This document shows, in pieces, positions 30,744 to 42,408 of a stretch of 64,000 bases of DNA. Location of the stretch: contig JAGPYM010000046.1 in the NCBI GenBank assembly GCA_020736575.1, forward strand, positions 62,001-126,000, read 5' to 3'. The position numbers and the translations under genes were made by a program. The first letter of the stretch is position 1, and each line of letters begins with the position of its first letter. This stretch comes from Thelonectria olida. Taxonomy: Eukaryota > Ascomycota > Sordariomycetes > Hypocreales > Nectriaceae. Under the pieces are notes generated by a model. It saw only the letters and a program-made list of their open reading frames with translations. It did no database searches and was not told the origin of the DNA.

Positions 30744-32117
30744 ATGACAAGGCTACGATATGGAACCGAGGAAGTTGATCCCAAGCCCTTGGGGCGACCG
30801 CTCCAGTTCCCTTTCTCCAAGCGCGTCGCCAAGAACAGGTTCATGAAAGCGGCTATGACAGAGCGCCTGTCGTCGTGGGATCCTCAGGATCTCAGCAAGC
30901 GCGGTATTCCGACCGATGACATCATCAACACATACAAGTGGTTTGGCAAGGGCGGAATCGGCATGCTACTCACGGGTAACCTCATGGTCGACCCCGTCAA
31001 TATCGAGGCAGCTGGAAACCTCATCATCCCCCCAGAGGAGCCTTTCGAGGGCCCTCGCTTCGCCGCATATCAGCGTCTTGCCCATGCCGGGAACCATGAT
31101 GGCAGCTTGTTTCTTGGACAAATTTCCCATGCCGGACGGCAGGTTCAGACTCGGTTCCAAACAGATCCCGTCTCGGCCTCTGCCGTACATCTGGACAAGG
31201 ATGTCTGGGGCATGAAATTCGCCAAGCCACACGCCGCCAGCAAGGACGAAATTAAGGGTCTTGTGGCAGCTTTCACCCACGCAGCCGAATTTCTCTACAA
31301 AGCGGGCTTCAACGGCGTCCAACTTCATGCGGCCCACGGATACCTTCTCTCGCAGTTCTTATCTCGCAGGACTAACAACCGAACTGATGAGTATGGAGGA
31401 TCAATCGCGAACCGGGCGCGTATTATTGTCGAGATCGTGTCGTCCATCAGGTCGCGGATACCCATTGCTAATTGTTTCATTCTTGGCATCAAGCTCAACT
31501 CTGTCGAATTTGACGAAAAGGGCTTCACCCCAGAAGAGTGCGCTGAGCTGTGCGAGCTTCTGGAAAAGGAATGTCAATTCGACTTTGTCGAGCTCTCTGG
31601 TGGCACCTACGAGGACATGGCGTTTGAGCACAAGCGAGACTCAACCAAGAAGCGAGAGGCCTTCTTCCTCGAGTTCGCTGAAGGGATTGTCCCCAGGCTC
31701 AGCAAGACCAAGGTATACGTTACCGGCGGTTTCCGAACTGTCGGGGCATTGGTCAAAGCGCTCGACGTGGTTGATGGTATCGGATTAGCTCGCCCATTCT
31801 GCGCCGAGCCCACTCTCGCCAAGGACATCCTGTCAGGTGGCGTCAAGACGGGTTCTGTTATTCCCAAAATTGACACTCAAGACTACGGACTGACAGAAGT
31901 GGTGGCGGGGACCCAGATGAGGCAGCTTGGCAGGAACCAAGCTCCAATGGATCTTTCCAAGCCTGAGGTAGTGGAAGCTTTTGAGAAGAGCTTCGCAAAG
32001 TGGGAAGCCATCATGGAAGAAGACGGAGACAAATCAGAGCGATATGGCTATGTGGACTTAGTGGGGGTCGATTTGCCCTCAATGACGAGCGGTGGCAGCG
32101 GCACCTGCAAACTTTAG
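30744..32117 (+). CDS. NADH:flavin oxidoreductase, Old Yellow Enzyme family
   Basis: This is an intronless 457-aa FMN TIM-barrel enzyme. Family motifs in order: NRFMKAAMTERLS, GKGGIGMLLTGNLMV, QISHAGRQ, the substrate/proton-donor region LHAAHGYLLSQFLS (His195 and His198), NRTDEYGGSIANRAR, VELSGGTYED, and VDGIGLARPF near the FMN phosphate site. It reduces activated C=C bonds with NAD(P)H. The length is longer than bacterial OYEs but usual for fungal members of this subgroup. Context among GMC, SDR and flavin oxidase genes suggests a reductive step on an enone-type intermediate (inference). Confidence 0.93.
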   Translation: MTRLRYGTEEVDPKPLGRPLQFPFSKRVAKNRFMKAAMTERLSSWDPQDLSKRGIPTDDIINTYKWFGKGGIGMLLTGNLMVDPVNIEAAGNLIIPPEEPFEGPRFAAYQRLAHAGNHDGSLFLGQISHAGRQVQTRFQTDPVSASAVHLDKDVWGMKFAKPHAASKDEIKGLVAAFTHAAEFLYKAGFNGVQLHAAHGYLLSQFLSRRTNNRTDEYGGSIANRARIIVEIVSSIRSRIPIANCFILGIKLNSVEFDEKGFTPEECAELCELLEKECQFDFVELSGGTYEDMAFEHKRDSTKKREAFFLEFAEGIVPRLSKTKVYVTGGFRTVGALVKALDVVDGIGLARPFCAEPTLAKDILSGGVKTGSVIPKIDTQDYGLTEVVAGTQMRQLGRNQAPMDLSKPEVVEAFEKSFAKWEAIMEEDGDKSERYGYVDLVGVDLPSMTSGGSGTCKL

Positions 32118-32196
32118 TACGGTGGAACAAGATCTTTAGACTTGTAATTGGTTCAGTTTCAAATCGTCTGCTCTGACTAAGCGGCATGATCCCTTG

Positions 32197-34464
32197 ATGA
32201 TGGCGACTGATACATGGACACCCGGATGCCCAAATAGCCTTGGGCACCCGGAGCCCTCACAACCAGTACTGAATCTACCAATCGGAACAATCTCGGAGCA
32301 CTCATGGCCGCTGGCTGAGTGGGGTATTTCCTGGGATCAAAACCACGTCGACGTATCCGAAGTGACCAGCGTGTGGCTTGAGGTCGATGCCGTGTATCGA
32401 CCACACGTCTAGATGAGTTCAGTTCAAACTACTTGTCAGAATGGAGGAAAGCAGGGGGTAGGGATGGCTGAGGTGGATATGATGGACGCTGAGATTCCCG
32501 ACGAGGTCCCTCCAGCCCCTCCGTGTGAGAACCTCGCTTTCATTCACTCTATGCTCCCCCCGGGAGCCGTGCCAAGAGCAACCTCGGGCCGAGACTCTTC
32601 TCATTGCCAAGTTTCTCCAAACGGCGGCTTTTGGGAAGATTATGGTGGGCATTCGACTGAAGCTAGACTACTTGCGGGAATGGAGGCGAGCCGACGGACC
32701 TGGTCGATTGTTTAGCGGCCTGGCAAATGCTCTCGTCCCCAATGGCTTCCGTGGCCAGGTATTGATGGATCCCGAGACTGGCAAATCCTTCGACGCCCTC
32801 GGCCGCATACGTCGACGGGGTTGTGGACTTTCACAAGAGATGCTTCAAACAATATGACGGCATGTCAGAGGAGCAACGGTACAGCACGATCCTCTCCGAT
32901 TTCTTGGCCGGACGTGACCACTCGGCACGGACGGCAGCCATCTTGAAACTCACACCCGATCAAGTCCAGGCGCTCGACTGGAACGAAGGTTTGCTCATTG
33001 CAGGGCTGAAAGCGATCTCGATAGGGGCCATGTTCATCACTGGCGAGCATCGCGACAAACTACAAGGCATGTCAAGCAAAGAGCAGTGTCGGTACATCTC
33101 AAACAATCTGCCGGCGCTGCGACAAGCCGAGAAGGAATTTCTCAACAGCGGACTCAGCATTGCGCACAAGTTCGTGATATGAGGAAGCCGAAGCCTTATC
33201 AGACTCGGCAAGCCAGAGCTAATCAAAGGGGACGGCATAAAATGTGTTGTCGTGCCGGCGCTGACCACGGGACTTCATCCTATCGACGGCGGCAACCTGT
33301 CTGCGGCAGTGATGGATGGCAACCCAACAGAAATACTGCTGGGAAACGTTATGGAAGGTGAGATCGGCGACAAGGTCAATTGTGTCATCGGAGAGGCGCT
33401 GATGACATGTACCTACAGCCGGTTCCTCGTTTGGCAGGATGCGCTGCGCTCAGACAAGCCTGTTGAAGAGGTGGCCAATGCCACGGAGCCGACGTTTCTT
33501 GACCAATACACGAAAACAGTGAGTTGGTGGCGCCGTCTGGACTGTGGCAGCCTACCGTTGTGGTATTTGCGGGATTTCTGGGGTGGTAACATGATGATTG
33601 ATCGCCCCGAGACGGTCGTGATCGTCGCGAAAGACGACGTCGAGATGTGGAAGAAGGTGTATAAGTCTTGGACCGTAAACGATTTGATCGCGGCTGCCTA
33701 CCGGAACGAGTTGCTTATGAGCAAGACTGAGCTACCGAGCGTGACGGTGCAAGGTTGGTGGTTGAATGCGCTGGGTGACAGTATTTGTCCAGGCACAATT
33801 CCAGGTCGACAAACAATCTCGTGGCTAGCGGGCGTGACGGACAAACAGCTGTTCAGCACGCGGCGCCTGGCTGAGCAGATGCTGGCACTGCGTTTCCAGT
33901 CAGAGAGTGCAGAAGCAGCCTGCAACCCCATGAACGCGCCGACGCAGTTCGCCAGAACTTGTGGTTCCAGTTCCAGTGCTGGAAGGCTAGTTGTACTCTC
34001 ACCAGCGACGCCGTCACCCCACAGCTAACAGCCGAGCTGCAGAGCGAACTCTCATTGAACAGGTCATCGAGGTCGATGTCGTGGGCAAACCGACGGCAGA
34101 CGATGGCATTGTGGACGCTCACATACGCTATCCCACAGTCGAGGCAGCTGTGCGCGGAATCTCGCTGGAAGGCTGTCTGCGCCTCATCAAAGAAGAGCAT
34201 AATGAAGTTGAAAGCACAAAGGCTCAAGCTACACAGATGCGAGATAAGATCGCACAGGAGCGGGATGCGGTTGAGATCGAGCGTCTGGAAAAGGAGCTTG
34301 AAAAGATCAAGGAGCGGGAAAAGAGGCTGGAGGAGACCAAGGCCACGTATGAAGATTTGCAGCGGATGCATGAGGATAAAGACTACCGAGAGGAGAAGCA
34401 GAAACAGGGGAGGAAGGAGATTGACAGGGCGAAGGAAAGAATTATTAAGCCAGGGAAACATTAA
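32197..34464 (+). pseudogene. Unknown fungal gene decaying by stops and frameshifts
   Basis: A chain of plus-strand frames reads as one former protein. From ATG 32197 (MMATDTWTPGCPN) there is a TAG at 32410, continuing MSSVQTTCQNGGKQG in the same frame. The frame changes near 32590, then reads LLIAKFLQTAAFGKIMVGIR and DPETGKSFDALG. It changes again near 32805 (AYVDGVVDFHKRCFKQYDGM), meets an in-frame TGA at 33180, then continues in the same frame (VVVPALTTGLHPIDGGNLSA). Two further shifts near 33957 and 34055 lead to a C-terminal coiled-coil-like charged segment (EIERLEKELEKIKEREKRLE). I do not recognise the family. TAG and TGA stops could come from CAG and CGA by C-to-T change. It lies directly downstream of the OYE gene. 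Confidence 0.6.
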
Positions 34465-36288
34465 GGATAAAAAGCGCAAGGGCGTCTATTTAACAAACTC
34501 CTACCAAGCCCAAGCTGGCTGTGTGAATTAACAACTCTATTTTGATAGCTGGATAAGGAAACAATCGATTCGAAAGCGTAAAAGAACACGGCCTGCAAGT
34601 TGAGATATCGCCAGAGTTGCGCGATGCACGGATGGTAACAACCCATGAGCTGCTCATTAAGTCTACAACATTTCAGCAACGAGTGACAAACACAAAAGCA
34701 TGGGAGATTCCAAAATTCGCAATGGCTGGGAGCTCTGAGAAGGTCGAGACCAGTCTAGATAACTGGGAATGAGTGCTACTCTCCCGGGCGAAGGGACTCC
34801 AAGGTCAAGGTGGACTTGTTATGCAACCCGAATCTCGACGCAACACATTGCCGCTTAAATAATATGAGACCTCGCGCTAATCCGCCTGCACTCACGCCGT
34901 GCTCCCAGAGCTCACTGAGCTGCAGCACTGAAACCCACTGAGTGGCCTACCCCAAAGTTGGACATTAGGGGTCATACTACTCTCCGGCTCCTAACGTCTC
35001 AGTCTAGTCATGTCGGGATTTTCATGCACTGGTCCTGCATTTCGCCTGTGCATCTCGCCCCGGGTGACTTTAATAATCAGGTTCAAGATCCATCCGAGGT
35101 GGCCGTGGGCATCTTTTGGTCATGTGTTCTTGAATGGAGTCTAGGGCCTTCGCTGGTCCCGATAAGACTGTCAGTGGGCTCGTGTAGGAATTCGAGTCTG
35201 TGGAATTCTTCTGCGGAAAGCGTCACGACACACCTCTAACCGGTACGCCACAGGGCGAAGATTGAGCATTGGCCGCACTTCTGCAATCAGCGCAGTGTTC
35301 CAGCTGCCTTATCAACTGATTGATTCCACCTTTGTGTTGGTAGCAGCGAAAGCAGTGACTTGTCCAGGCCTTGGGCCGTCCGAGCGATTGGTCCTTGAAA
35401 GGATCCAGAGCTCGGCAGTTTAGGTACAAAGAAGCAAGGAAAAATAGCTGATGTGGCTCAAAAATGTGGTCTGACAAGGAGGAGGAAGATGGGTTCAAAT
35501 GCACATTTCAGAGACAGAGACGAGTCGGCAAGCCGGGCTCATAACTGGCAAACTTGGGGAGAAGGGAGGAAATCCAAGCCACAGAAGCAGTCAATTTCTG
35601 GCCGAATGGCTGTTCAAAGGCTGGTCTGTTATACAAGGTTGAATAGAAGGAAAATAGGGACATACACCGGAGGAATAGGAAAGAAGGGGGAAACTAGCTG
35701 GAACGAGATCTTCTGAGGATTATGTTGAGAATCACGTTGTGATCAGGATGACCCATTGAACATGCCATTTGATATCCCATTTGACACAAGATGGGGCCAA
35801 ATCTTGCGTACCAGGTGGTCATGGAGACGTGCATGCTACCTATCGTCGCAAATGTCGTTATGAAGCCATTGGCCTGTAAAGTCCTCCCGGTGAAAAGAAC
35901 TCATCTACCTTCCTCTCCTTCTCTTGATGCCCTTTTCTCGTTCCTCTGGCACACACAAAGATTGTTTCTGGGGGAATGCCTGCTCAGCAATCTAAGACAA
36001 AGGTCCACTCATCCATCCACCACATTTCTTCAAGTCACACACACGCCTCTTTTCATTGGCTACCAGAGATGTGATGGTTACTGCCACAGCGGCAACGTTC
36101 GCTCTCCAATTCGATGTCGTGCAATTGACCCGGGACGGGACGGGACGAACCAAGCATCTCCACGTATCCATGTCATACAGAGGCATCCCTCGCCAGGGAC
36201 AACAGAGTGAAGCTTGCAGACATTCCCGTGTTAGCCAACCGTTTTCAAAGATGGATGCATCGGCCAGGCAGAGGCGCAGCAGCATCAC
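34465..36288. other. Long non-coding stretch, nothing recognised
   Basis: About 1.8 kb of GC-balanced DNA with only short, motif-free frames and no repeat. Confidence 0.45.
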
Positions 36289-36657
36289 TTACAGCACTAA
36301 TCTGAGTCCTCGAACTGTTCCCCGGCGCAAGAGCACCCTGACGATGGCACGGAGAAGCCGCAAAAGCACGAGCGAATAGAGTCGGTGTCGGCACTTCTTT
36401 GGACACGGTTGGGCCTGTTGCCCGCTTGGTCCGGGCACCGGGGCCTCTTCTATCGCAGGGTGCAAGCAGTCGCGATAGATGTTGTAAATCACAAAGTTAT
36501 GCCCGTTCTGCTGATTGCCATGCCCGACGAAAACATTACCCGAGGCTGAATAGCCCGCTCCTGGAAGAGCCGTCGTTTGATTCCTTGTCTTTGTCAAGGC
36601 ACCTGGGGAATCCGCATCATCCCGCTGGTCCGAGACTGGCGGAGCCATGCTCGCCAT
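36289..36657 (-). CDS. Small protein with pseudo-palindromic amyloid-motif-like segment
   Basis: This is a 122-aa intronless frame from ATG 36657 (a second ATG is at codon 4). Residues 39-60 read SGNVFVGHGNQQNGHNFV followed by IYNI. The core HGNQQNGH (46-53) is an exact palindrome at the amino-acid level, flanked by F-V on both sides. This resembles the PP (pseudo-palindromic, RHIM-like) amyloid motifs described for fungal NLR/HeLo-like cell-death partners. It is preceded by a Pro/Asp/Ser-rich linker and followed by a Pro-rich linker and a basic hydrophobic tail (LYSLVLLRLLRAIVRVLLRR). No known domain otherwise. Expression is unproven, as codon use and isolation leave doubt. It lies 1.66 kb from a HeLo-like gene on the opposite strand. 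Confidence 0.5.
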   Translation of the reverse strand: MASMAPPVSDQRDDADSPGALTKTRNQTTALPGAGYSASGNVFVGHGNQQNGHNFVIYNIYRDCLHPAIEEAPVPGPSGQQAQPCPKKCRHRLYSLVLLRLLRAIVRVLLRRGTVRGLRLVL

Positions 36658-38313
36658 GCGATCGTTTTATCGAAAACCCGTTCCGATTGGGCTGGATTAG
36701 GGGGGGGGGGGACCTCTCTGTGATGGAGGGAGTCCCACTGTGCAGAATGATGGTGAAGTGACGGGTTGTGAGACAAAAAATTCATGAGTGTGGCACAAAA
36801 TTCCTCAGAGGGCTGTTTGGCCCGCCCGCACAGGGACCAGGGGTGTGCCCAATGTGGCCCCAAAGCTGGCCTCTGCCTCGTCAACTTCTGCATTGAGTAA
36901 GACTGCCGATGCCTTGTTGCGCTATTAAAGAGTGGTTCGCCTTGGTTCGCCCGAATTGAAGCAAGACGCTATACTTCGTTTGTTTATTGCGATTGTTTTG
37001 GATGGGTCGAATTCTTTGGATATCTGGCAACCGAAGGGTGTATTAAACGTAGTTCGTCTAGTTACCTATTAGACCAGGTAGTCAGGTACTCGTCAGTCAA
37101 GTTCCGACCATCTATTCCATACCGTTTGTGAGGAACTGAACACTGAGAAGCTGAGCACCTTCAAGTCTAGATCGTAGATGTCATTGCGGTTGGGTGGTTT
37201 TGGGCATACATACAATCTTGAGGAACACTTCGCTCTACACCCACTCACACAGCTATTCATCTTGTCACCACGTTAACGACATGCAGACTGTCATGTGCGG
37301 TACACACGTGGTGCCAGTCATGGAGCCCCGGCGCAATTCGCAGAACCAACACGTCAAAATCCTGATGAACCATCCTTGGGCACCCCTTCAACATTGTTCC
37401 CTCGTCGTCCTCGAACTCGTGGCCATGAGCCGCTCGCCCCTGAAGAGAGTTTCTATCTACCTGAACAAGAGCGTGAGTGGTTCAGTATCAAGGCCTGATG
37501 TTGGCTGATTTCATTTTCCTTTGCTCATCGTCGATGCACGGTACCGGTTGACTGTCTCTCAAGGCCATGTAGATCTGCTTGCTCTGTGCCCCTTTTCAAA
37601 GCTGCCAAATCTCAGACTTGATTTAGGCCCTGCCCAACACCTGTGTGCACCCTCTCCTGAACCACCTTCTCCAAGACAACGTAAAGAGTCGCGCGAACAA
37701 CATTCAGTGTTCTCTTCATGTATGTGTCTCTCTTTATTCTTATTCTTTCTTTTTCTTCTTTTCTTTTTCTGCTCTACTCTCTCTCCCTGGCTCTCAGCCT
37801 CAACGCCGATTTTCACCTCTCTCCATCAAGTAATACGCACCTAGGCCATGCTGCTACTAAGGAGTGATTCTGACCTTCCATCACGTCTCGACCATAGCCT
37901 AATCTTGGACTAACATTCACTCGGTTGCCTTTTGGCCTGCGGCCGGCTTACGATACAGCCCTTCAAGTCATCGTGCCACCCTACTCCGCCCCTTCTCGTC
38001 CAGGTTCCATGACGGATGAGGCTCTTCTCCCTCCGTTCCACAACATCCGAAAAAAAAGTTTTTCCCAAGACCAAAGCCCAAACTCCCCTCCAGGTCTCTC
38101 AAAGCGGTCACACATCTCGGCTTGGGGGCCATTTCGTTGCCACGTTAGTGCAACCATCAACCAGTCTTGCATCTCTCCCACCACACTGGCCGTTCTCACG
38201 GTTGAAACTATCTCCAAACTATCAATTCACGGTTAGATCTTCATCTTCACCGCTACTTGGCCTTCACGCCCAACGTTAGCCATGCAGCCTCGTCTCTGAG
38301 CCTGGGTTTCATC
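36658..38313. other. Intergenic between divergent genes; homopolymer and possible proline-rich relic
   Basis: Promoter region between the minus-strand small gene and the plus-strand HeLo-like gene. It contains a G12 run at 36700-36711. A short plus-strand frame at 37295-37498 (ending EESFYLPEQEREWFSIK) looks protein-like but lacks an ATG. CT-rich DNA (37725-37790, 37990-38050) is typical fungal leader. Confidence 0.45.
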
Positions 38314-39327
38314 ATGGCAGAAATCGTCGGGGTTGCTGCGACGGCAGCCCAACTGGCGATGGCATGCCTTTCCTTGATGGACTTTGTGAAAAAGATAAAA
38401 GGGGGCACTTCGACTCTGGAAAAGTATCATCAGCAGCTCCAGGAACTTAAAGGCCTTTCTACTTCCATTTCTAAAAACCCTCTTCTGCAAACCCCTGAAA
38501 TCGGGCTCCAGACCGAAGCAATCCTATCGATCATCAACAACAACTGCCTCCTCTCCCTTCGCCACAAGAGCCGACTGCTTCGTACCTGGGGTTTTCTTCT
38601 CAGCGAGCAAGATCTGCTGGAGGACTTTACCGCTCTTGAACGCCGGAAGACGAGCCTTTCTTTGATCGTGGAGCAGATACAGTGCAGGGCTCTTTACGAG
38701 ATTCAAGCAGACATCAGAATCATGGCCGACAGAAAGTTACCTAGTCCTCCCACTGCCGATCCTCTGGCCGTCGTACCTTACACTCAGGGGGCGGACAAGA
38801 GTCAGGTTTTGAGTGGATCCTCGACTTCCAGTCAGACCACGGACGACGCCGACTCACTCGACTCGAGCTTTGCTAAGCTGATCGCTGCCTACGTCTCGGC
38901 CCTTAGAATCGATCCTAAATGCGATACCAAGGCTCCGATGCCCGAACAGCCTGAAAAACTGTCATCGAGTCCCAAGAAAGGCCCGCGATGGAACAACATG
39001 GTAGCAGGACCGGGGTTCGAGCAGGAGAATAGAAACGTCTTTATCCTCAGCAGCGAGCTCTCCCAGCGGCTTGCTGAGAAACCCCAGAGCCCCTGCATCC
39101 ACAACAGTCCGGTCAAGCTGGGACGAGGTAAACAGATTAACCGTCACATCGTCGAATATGTTGGTGATGTGAGCGGGGCAGTTCTCCCAGACCTGGACCG
39201 TGACGAGTGGAATGACGGAGTGGCCTTGCCCTTTCCTTCATCAGACCTTGAACATCAGGGGTCCCAGATTAATGGCATTGAGATCCGCGTTGGTGGGTGG
39301 AAGAGAGACGACGGAAACAAGGACTGA
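38314..39327 (+). CDS. HeLo-like / fungal STAND N-terminal-domain protein
   Basis: This is a 337-aa intronless protein; start ATG 38314 (MAEIVGV), since the frame upstream begins only with a non-ATG codon. The N-terminus (MAEIVGVAATAAQLAMACLS, then LMDFVKKIKGG) and the following helical segments (LEKYHQQLQELKGLSTSISK, AILSIINNNCLL, LEDFTALERRKTSLSLIVEQ) match the helical-bundle N-terminal domain of fungal STAND/NLR proteins and HeLo-like cell-death effectors. In these the first hydrophobic helix is thought to insert in membranes. The second half is low-complexity (Ser/Pro/Asp-rich) with VAGPGFEQENRNVFIL and a C-terminal QINGIEIRVGG. It has no NTPase or repeat domain. It is either a stand-alone effector or a truncated NLR relative. 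Confidence 0.65.
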   Translation: MAEIVGVAATAAQLAMACLSLMDFVKKIKGGTSTLEKYHQQLQELKGLSTSISKNPLLQTPEIGLQTEAILSIINNNCLLSLRHKSRLLRTWGFLLSEQDLLEDFTALERRKTSLSLIVEQIQCRALYEIQADIRIMADRKLPSPPTADPLAVVPYTQGADKSQVLSGSSTSSQTTDDADSLDSSFAKLIAAYVSALRIDPKCDTKAPMPEQPEKLSSSPKKGPRWNNMVAGPGFEQENRNVFILSSELSQRLAEKPQSPCIHNSPVKLGRGKQINRHIVEYVGDVSGAVLPDLDRDEWNDGVALPFPSSDLEHQGSQINGIEIRVGGWKRDDGNKD

Positions 39328-39839
39328 TGGGTGAAGATCATGGGGGGATTGTTGGTTTCGATGAGAAGGATTGTATTTGATGGGTTGTGTTCAAAGACAG
39401 TTCAGAGTATTTTCTTTGTGTAGTTTGCTCCTATAGATCCATGATTTCAGTTTTCAATCCTATAAGTGTCGTTTTCATCAATGTCTTTGAGGATGTGCAT
39501 TGAGTTTCTTGGTAGACTGTAATGCTGAGGCTTCCATTTTAACTCTTTGATGTTGTGACAACTTACGCCCCTTTGACTCGGTCGAAGTGAATTATAGCCC
39601 ATGAATTTGCCCATTCTACGCGATAAAAGGAATTCCGGGTTGAGATATATGGATCATTATGCTAAAAATACTTTAACCCAGCGACCCTTATTGAGTCTCC
39701 AGCGGGTTTCTCTATTATGATTCGCTGAGTTCCTCTATTACTTACCGCGCTAGTTTTCCTATTAATAAGAAATACTTGCCCTATTATAATTACTTAAGAA
39801 AAGAGAGCAACTGGAATAAAGTAATAGGCAACTTATAAC
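39328..39839. other. Intergenic, transition to AT block
   Basis: 3' flank of the HeLo-like gene. Nothing recognised; A+T content rises towards 39840. Confidence 0.5.
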
Positions 39840-40471
39840 AGTTAAATCATTTAAAAATTAGCCATATTAAATAAATACTATATTTTAATAATAGAAATAT
39901 TTATAATTAGTAATTTTTTTATTATTATATAAACTTTTTTATATATTTTACTATTTAGTTATTTTATTATATATTTATAAAGTTAAATACTTTTAAATTT
40001 ATTTAATATTTTTTAAATCTTTTTCTTTTTTATACTTTTTTTTAACTTTCTTACTTTTTTAACTTTTATATTTATTTAATTTCCTTTTTATTTTTTTTGT
40101 TTTTTTTTATAATTTTTTAAATAACTATTTAAATTATTACTATTATATATAATAGCTTTTAAAATTATAATTAATAAATATTTAATTAAATTATTTTAAT
40201 AAATTACTTATTATTAATATTAAAATAGTTTTTTTTTTCTTTTTAAAAAGTTATATAAGATTTTTAACTTTCTATTTAAAAAAGATATAATAATATTAAT
40301 ATATATTAAATCTTTTAATTTAAATTTTATAATTAAAATAATAAAAAATGATTTTTTAATTAATATTTAATAATATATTTATTTTAAAAAATATAAAAAT
40401 ATTTAATAATTATAATTTTTTTAAATATGTATTAAAACTTTTTATTAGTTTAATATATATAAAAAGATTTA

Positions 40472-41384
40472 TTTTTATAATTAGTAATTTTTATTATTAT
40501 ATAAACTTTTTAATATATTTTACTATTTAATTGCCCTATTTTATTTCTATTAGTTTAAATATTTTTAGACCTATTTTAACCTTTTTTAAACTTTCCTTTT
40601 TTATTTAACCTTTTTAGCCCCTTACTTTTTTAACCCTTATATTTATTTGACCCACTTTTTATTTTTAAATTTTCCTTTACAGCCTTTTAAGTAACTATTT
40701 AAATTATTACTACTATATATAGTAGCTCCTAGAGCTACAGCTTATAAGTATTTAATTAGATTATTTTAATAAATTGCTTATTATTATTATTAAAATAGTT
40801 TTTTCTTTCCCTTTTAAAAAGTTATATAAGGTTTTTAACTTTCTATTTAAAGAAGTTATAATAGTATTAATATATATTAAGTCTTTAAATTAGAATCTTA
40901 TAGCTTAAAATAACTAGATTAATCTTTTAATTAATATTTAAGAGTATATTTATATTAAATAGTATAGGAATACTTAGGAATTATAACTCTTTTAAGTGCC
41001 TATTAAGGTCTTATATTAGCTTAATATACTTTAGGAAATTTATATATTTTAATATATAATAAGTAATTATATAGCTTGTATTATTTAATTAAATTATATT
41101 ATATTTAATTAATAAAAAGTTAGGTATTTTAATAGTTATATATTATATTATTAGTTAAATTAAATAGATTAGGATTATATAGAGAAAATAGGTGCTTTTA
41201 TATTAGAGGCCTGGAATAAGGTTTCTTAAGTAAGGTTTATTTAATAGGGACTTTTACTTTAAAACTAATTGTAAGCCCTATTAAAAAGCTTATTATAATA
41301 GATATAAGGCTAGGGTTTAGCCTATATTAACTTCTATTATACGCCTAGATTATTAGCCTTTTTAATAATAATAATAATATATTA
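40472..41384 (+). repeat. 0.9-kb RIP-degraded repeat, copy A
   Basis: Starts with TTATAATTAGTAATTTTTAT and ends with AAGGCTAGGGTTTAGCC... and a TTTTTAATAATAATAAT tail. Collinear over its whole length with 55731-56638, allowing for A/T substitutions. Retains more G and C than the other copies, so it is among the less mutated ones. Confidence 0.75.
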
Positions 41385-41509
41385 TATAATTAATTAAATT
41401 ATATAAATTAAAATTCAATTAAAAAAATAAGTACTTTTATATTAAAAGCTTAAAATAAAGTTTTTTAAATAAGATGTATTTAATAGAAAACCTTATTTTA
41501 AAACTAATT

Positions 41510-42408
41510 ATTATTATTTATTAAAATAAGCCTAGTATTAATATATAATACAAGTTAATATATATAAAACCTAGCCTTATATTTATTATAATAAGCTTTT
41601 TTATATAATTTATAATTAGCTTTTAAATAAAAATCCTTATTAAATAAACCTTATTTAAAAAACTATATTTTAAGCTTTTAATATAAAAGTACTATTTTTT
41701 AAAATTTTAATTTATATAATTTAATTTATTATAGAATATATAATTTAATATAATTAATTTTCTACTAATTAAATATATTATAATTTAAAAGAATAATATT
41801 AATATAATAGCTTAATATTTATTAAGTTATATAAATTTCCTTAAATATATTTATTTAAAAAGCTTAAAAAGCATTTTAAATAATTATAACTTTTTAATAT
41901 TTTTATATTAGCTAATATAAATATACTACTAAAAGTAATATAAAAAATTAATTTAAATCTTTTAAGCTATTATATTTTAATTAAAAGATTAAATATATAA
42001 AAAGATAATTTTAAATTTTTTAATAGGGAAGTTAGCTAATTTAATTGCTTTTTAAAGTAAATAAGAAATAATAGGCTTAATTAAAATATTTAAGTATTTC
42101 TTAAAAAAATATAAGGGTATAACTTAGAGCTATAGCTTTAAAAGCTATTATATATAATAGTAATAATCTAAATAATTATATAAAAGGCTATAAAGAAAAA
42201 TTTAAAAATAAAAAGTATATTAAATGGGCGTATAAATATAAGAGTTAAAAAGTAATAGGGGCTAAAAAAGTTAAATAAAAAGAAAGTTTAAAAATAAATT
42301 AAATAGGTTTAAAAGTAATAAAACTAATAGAAATAAATAAGGTAATTAAATAAAAAATATATAAAAGAGTTAATATAATAATAGAAATTACTAATTATAA
42401 AATTAAAA
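41510..42408 (-). repeat. 0.9-kb RIP-degraded repeat, copy B (inverted)
   Basis: Reverse-complement copy of the same unit: begins ATTATTATTTATTAAAATAA...ACCTAGCCTTATATTTATT and ends AAATTACTAATTATAAAA. Only about 125 bp from copy A, tail-to-tail. Confidence 0.7.

Noticed and set aside
15372..32117. A classic secondary-metabolite cluster
   Set aside because: No polyketide, peptide or terpene synthase or dimethylallyl transferase is present in the window, so a biosynthetic label is not supported.
35791..36210. 139-codon plus-strand frame
   Set aside because: Composition (Ser/His/Cys-rich, no periodicity) and overlap with other frames look random; no motif.
37295..37498. Proline-rich frame ending EESFYLPEQEREWFSIK
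   Set aside because: Protein-like but no ATG, with an upstream stop and no fitting acceptor splice found; noted only in the intergenic entry.
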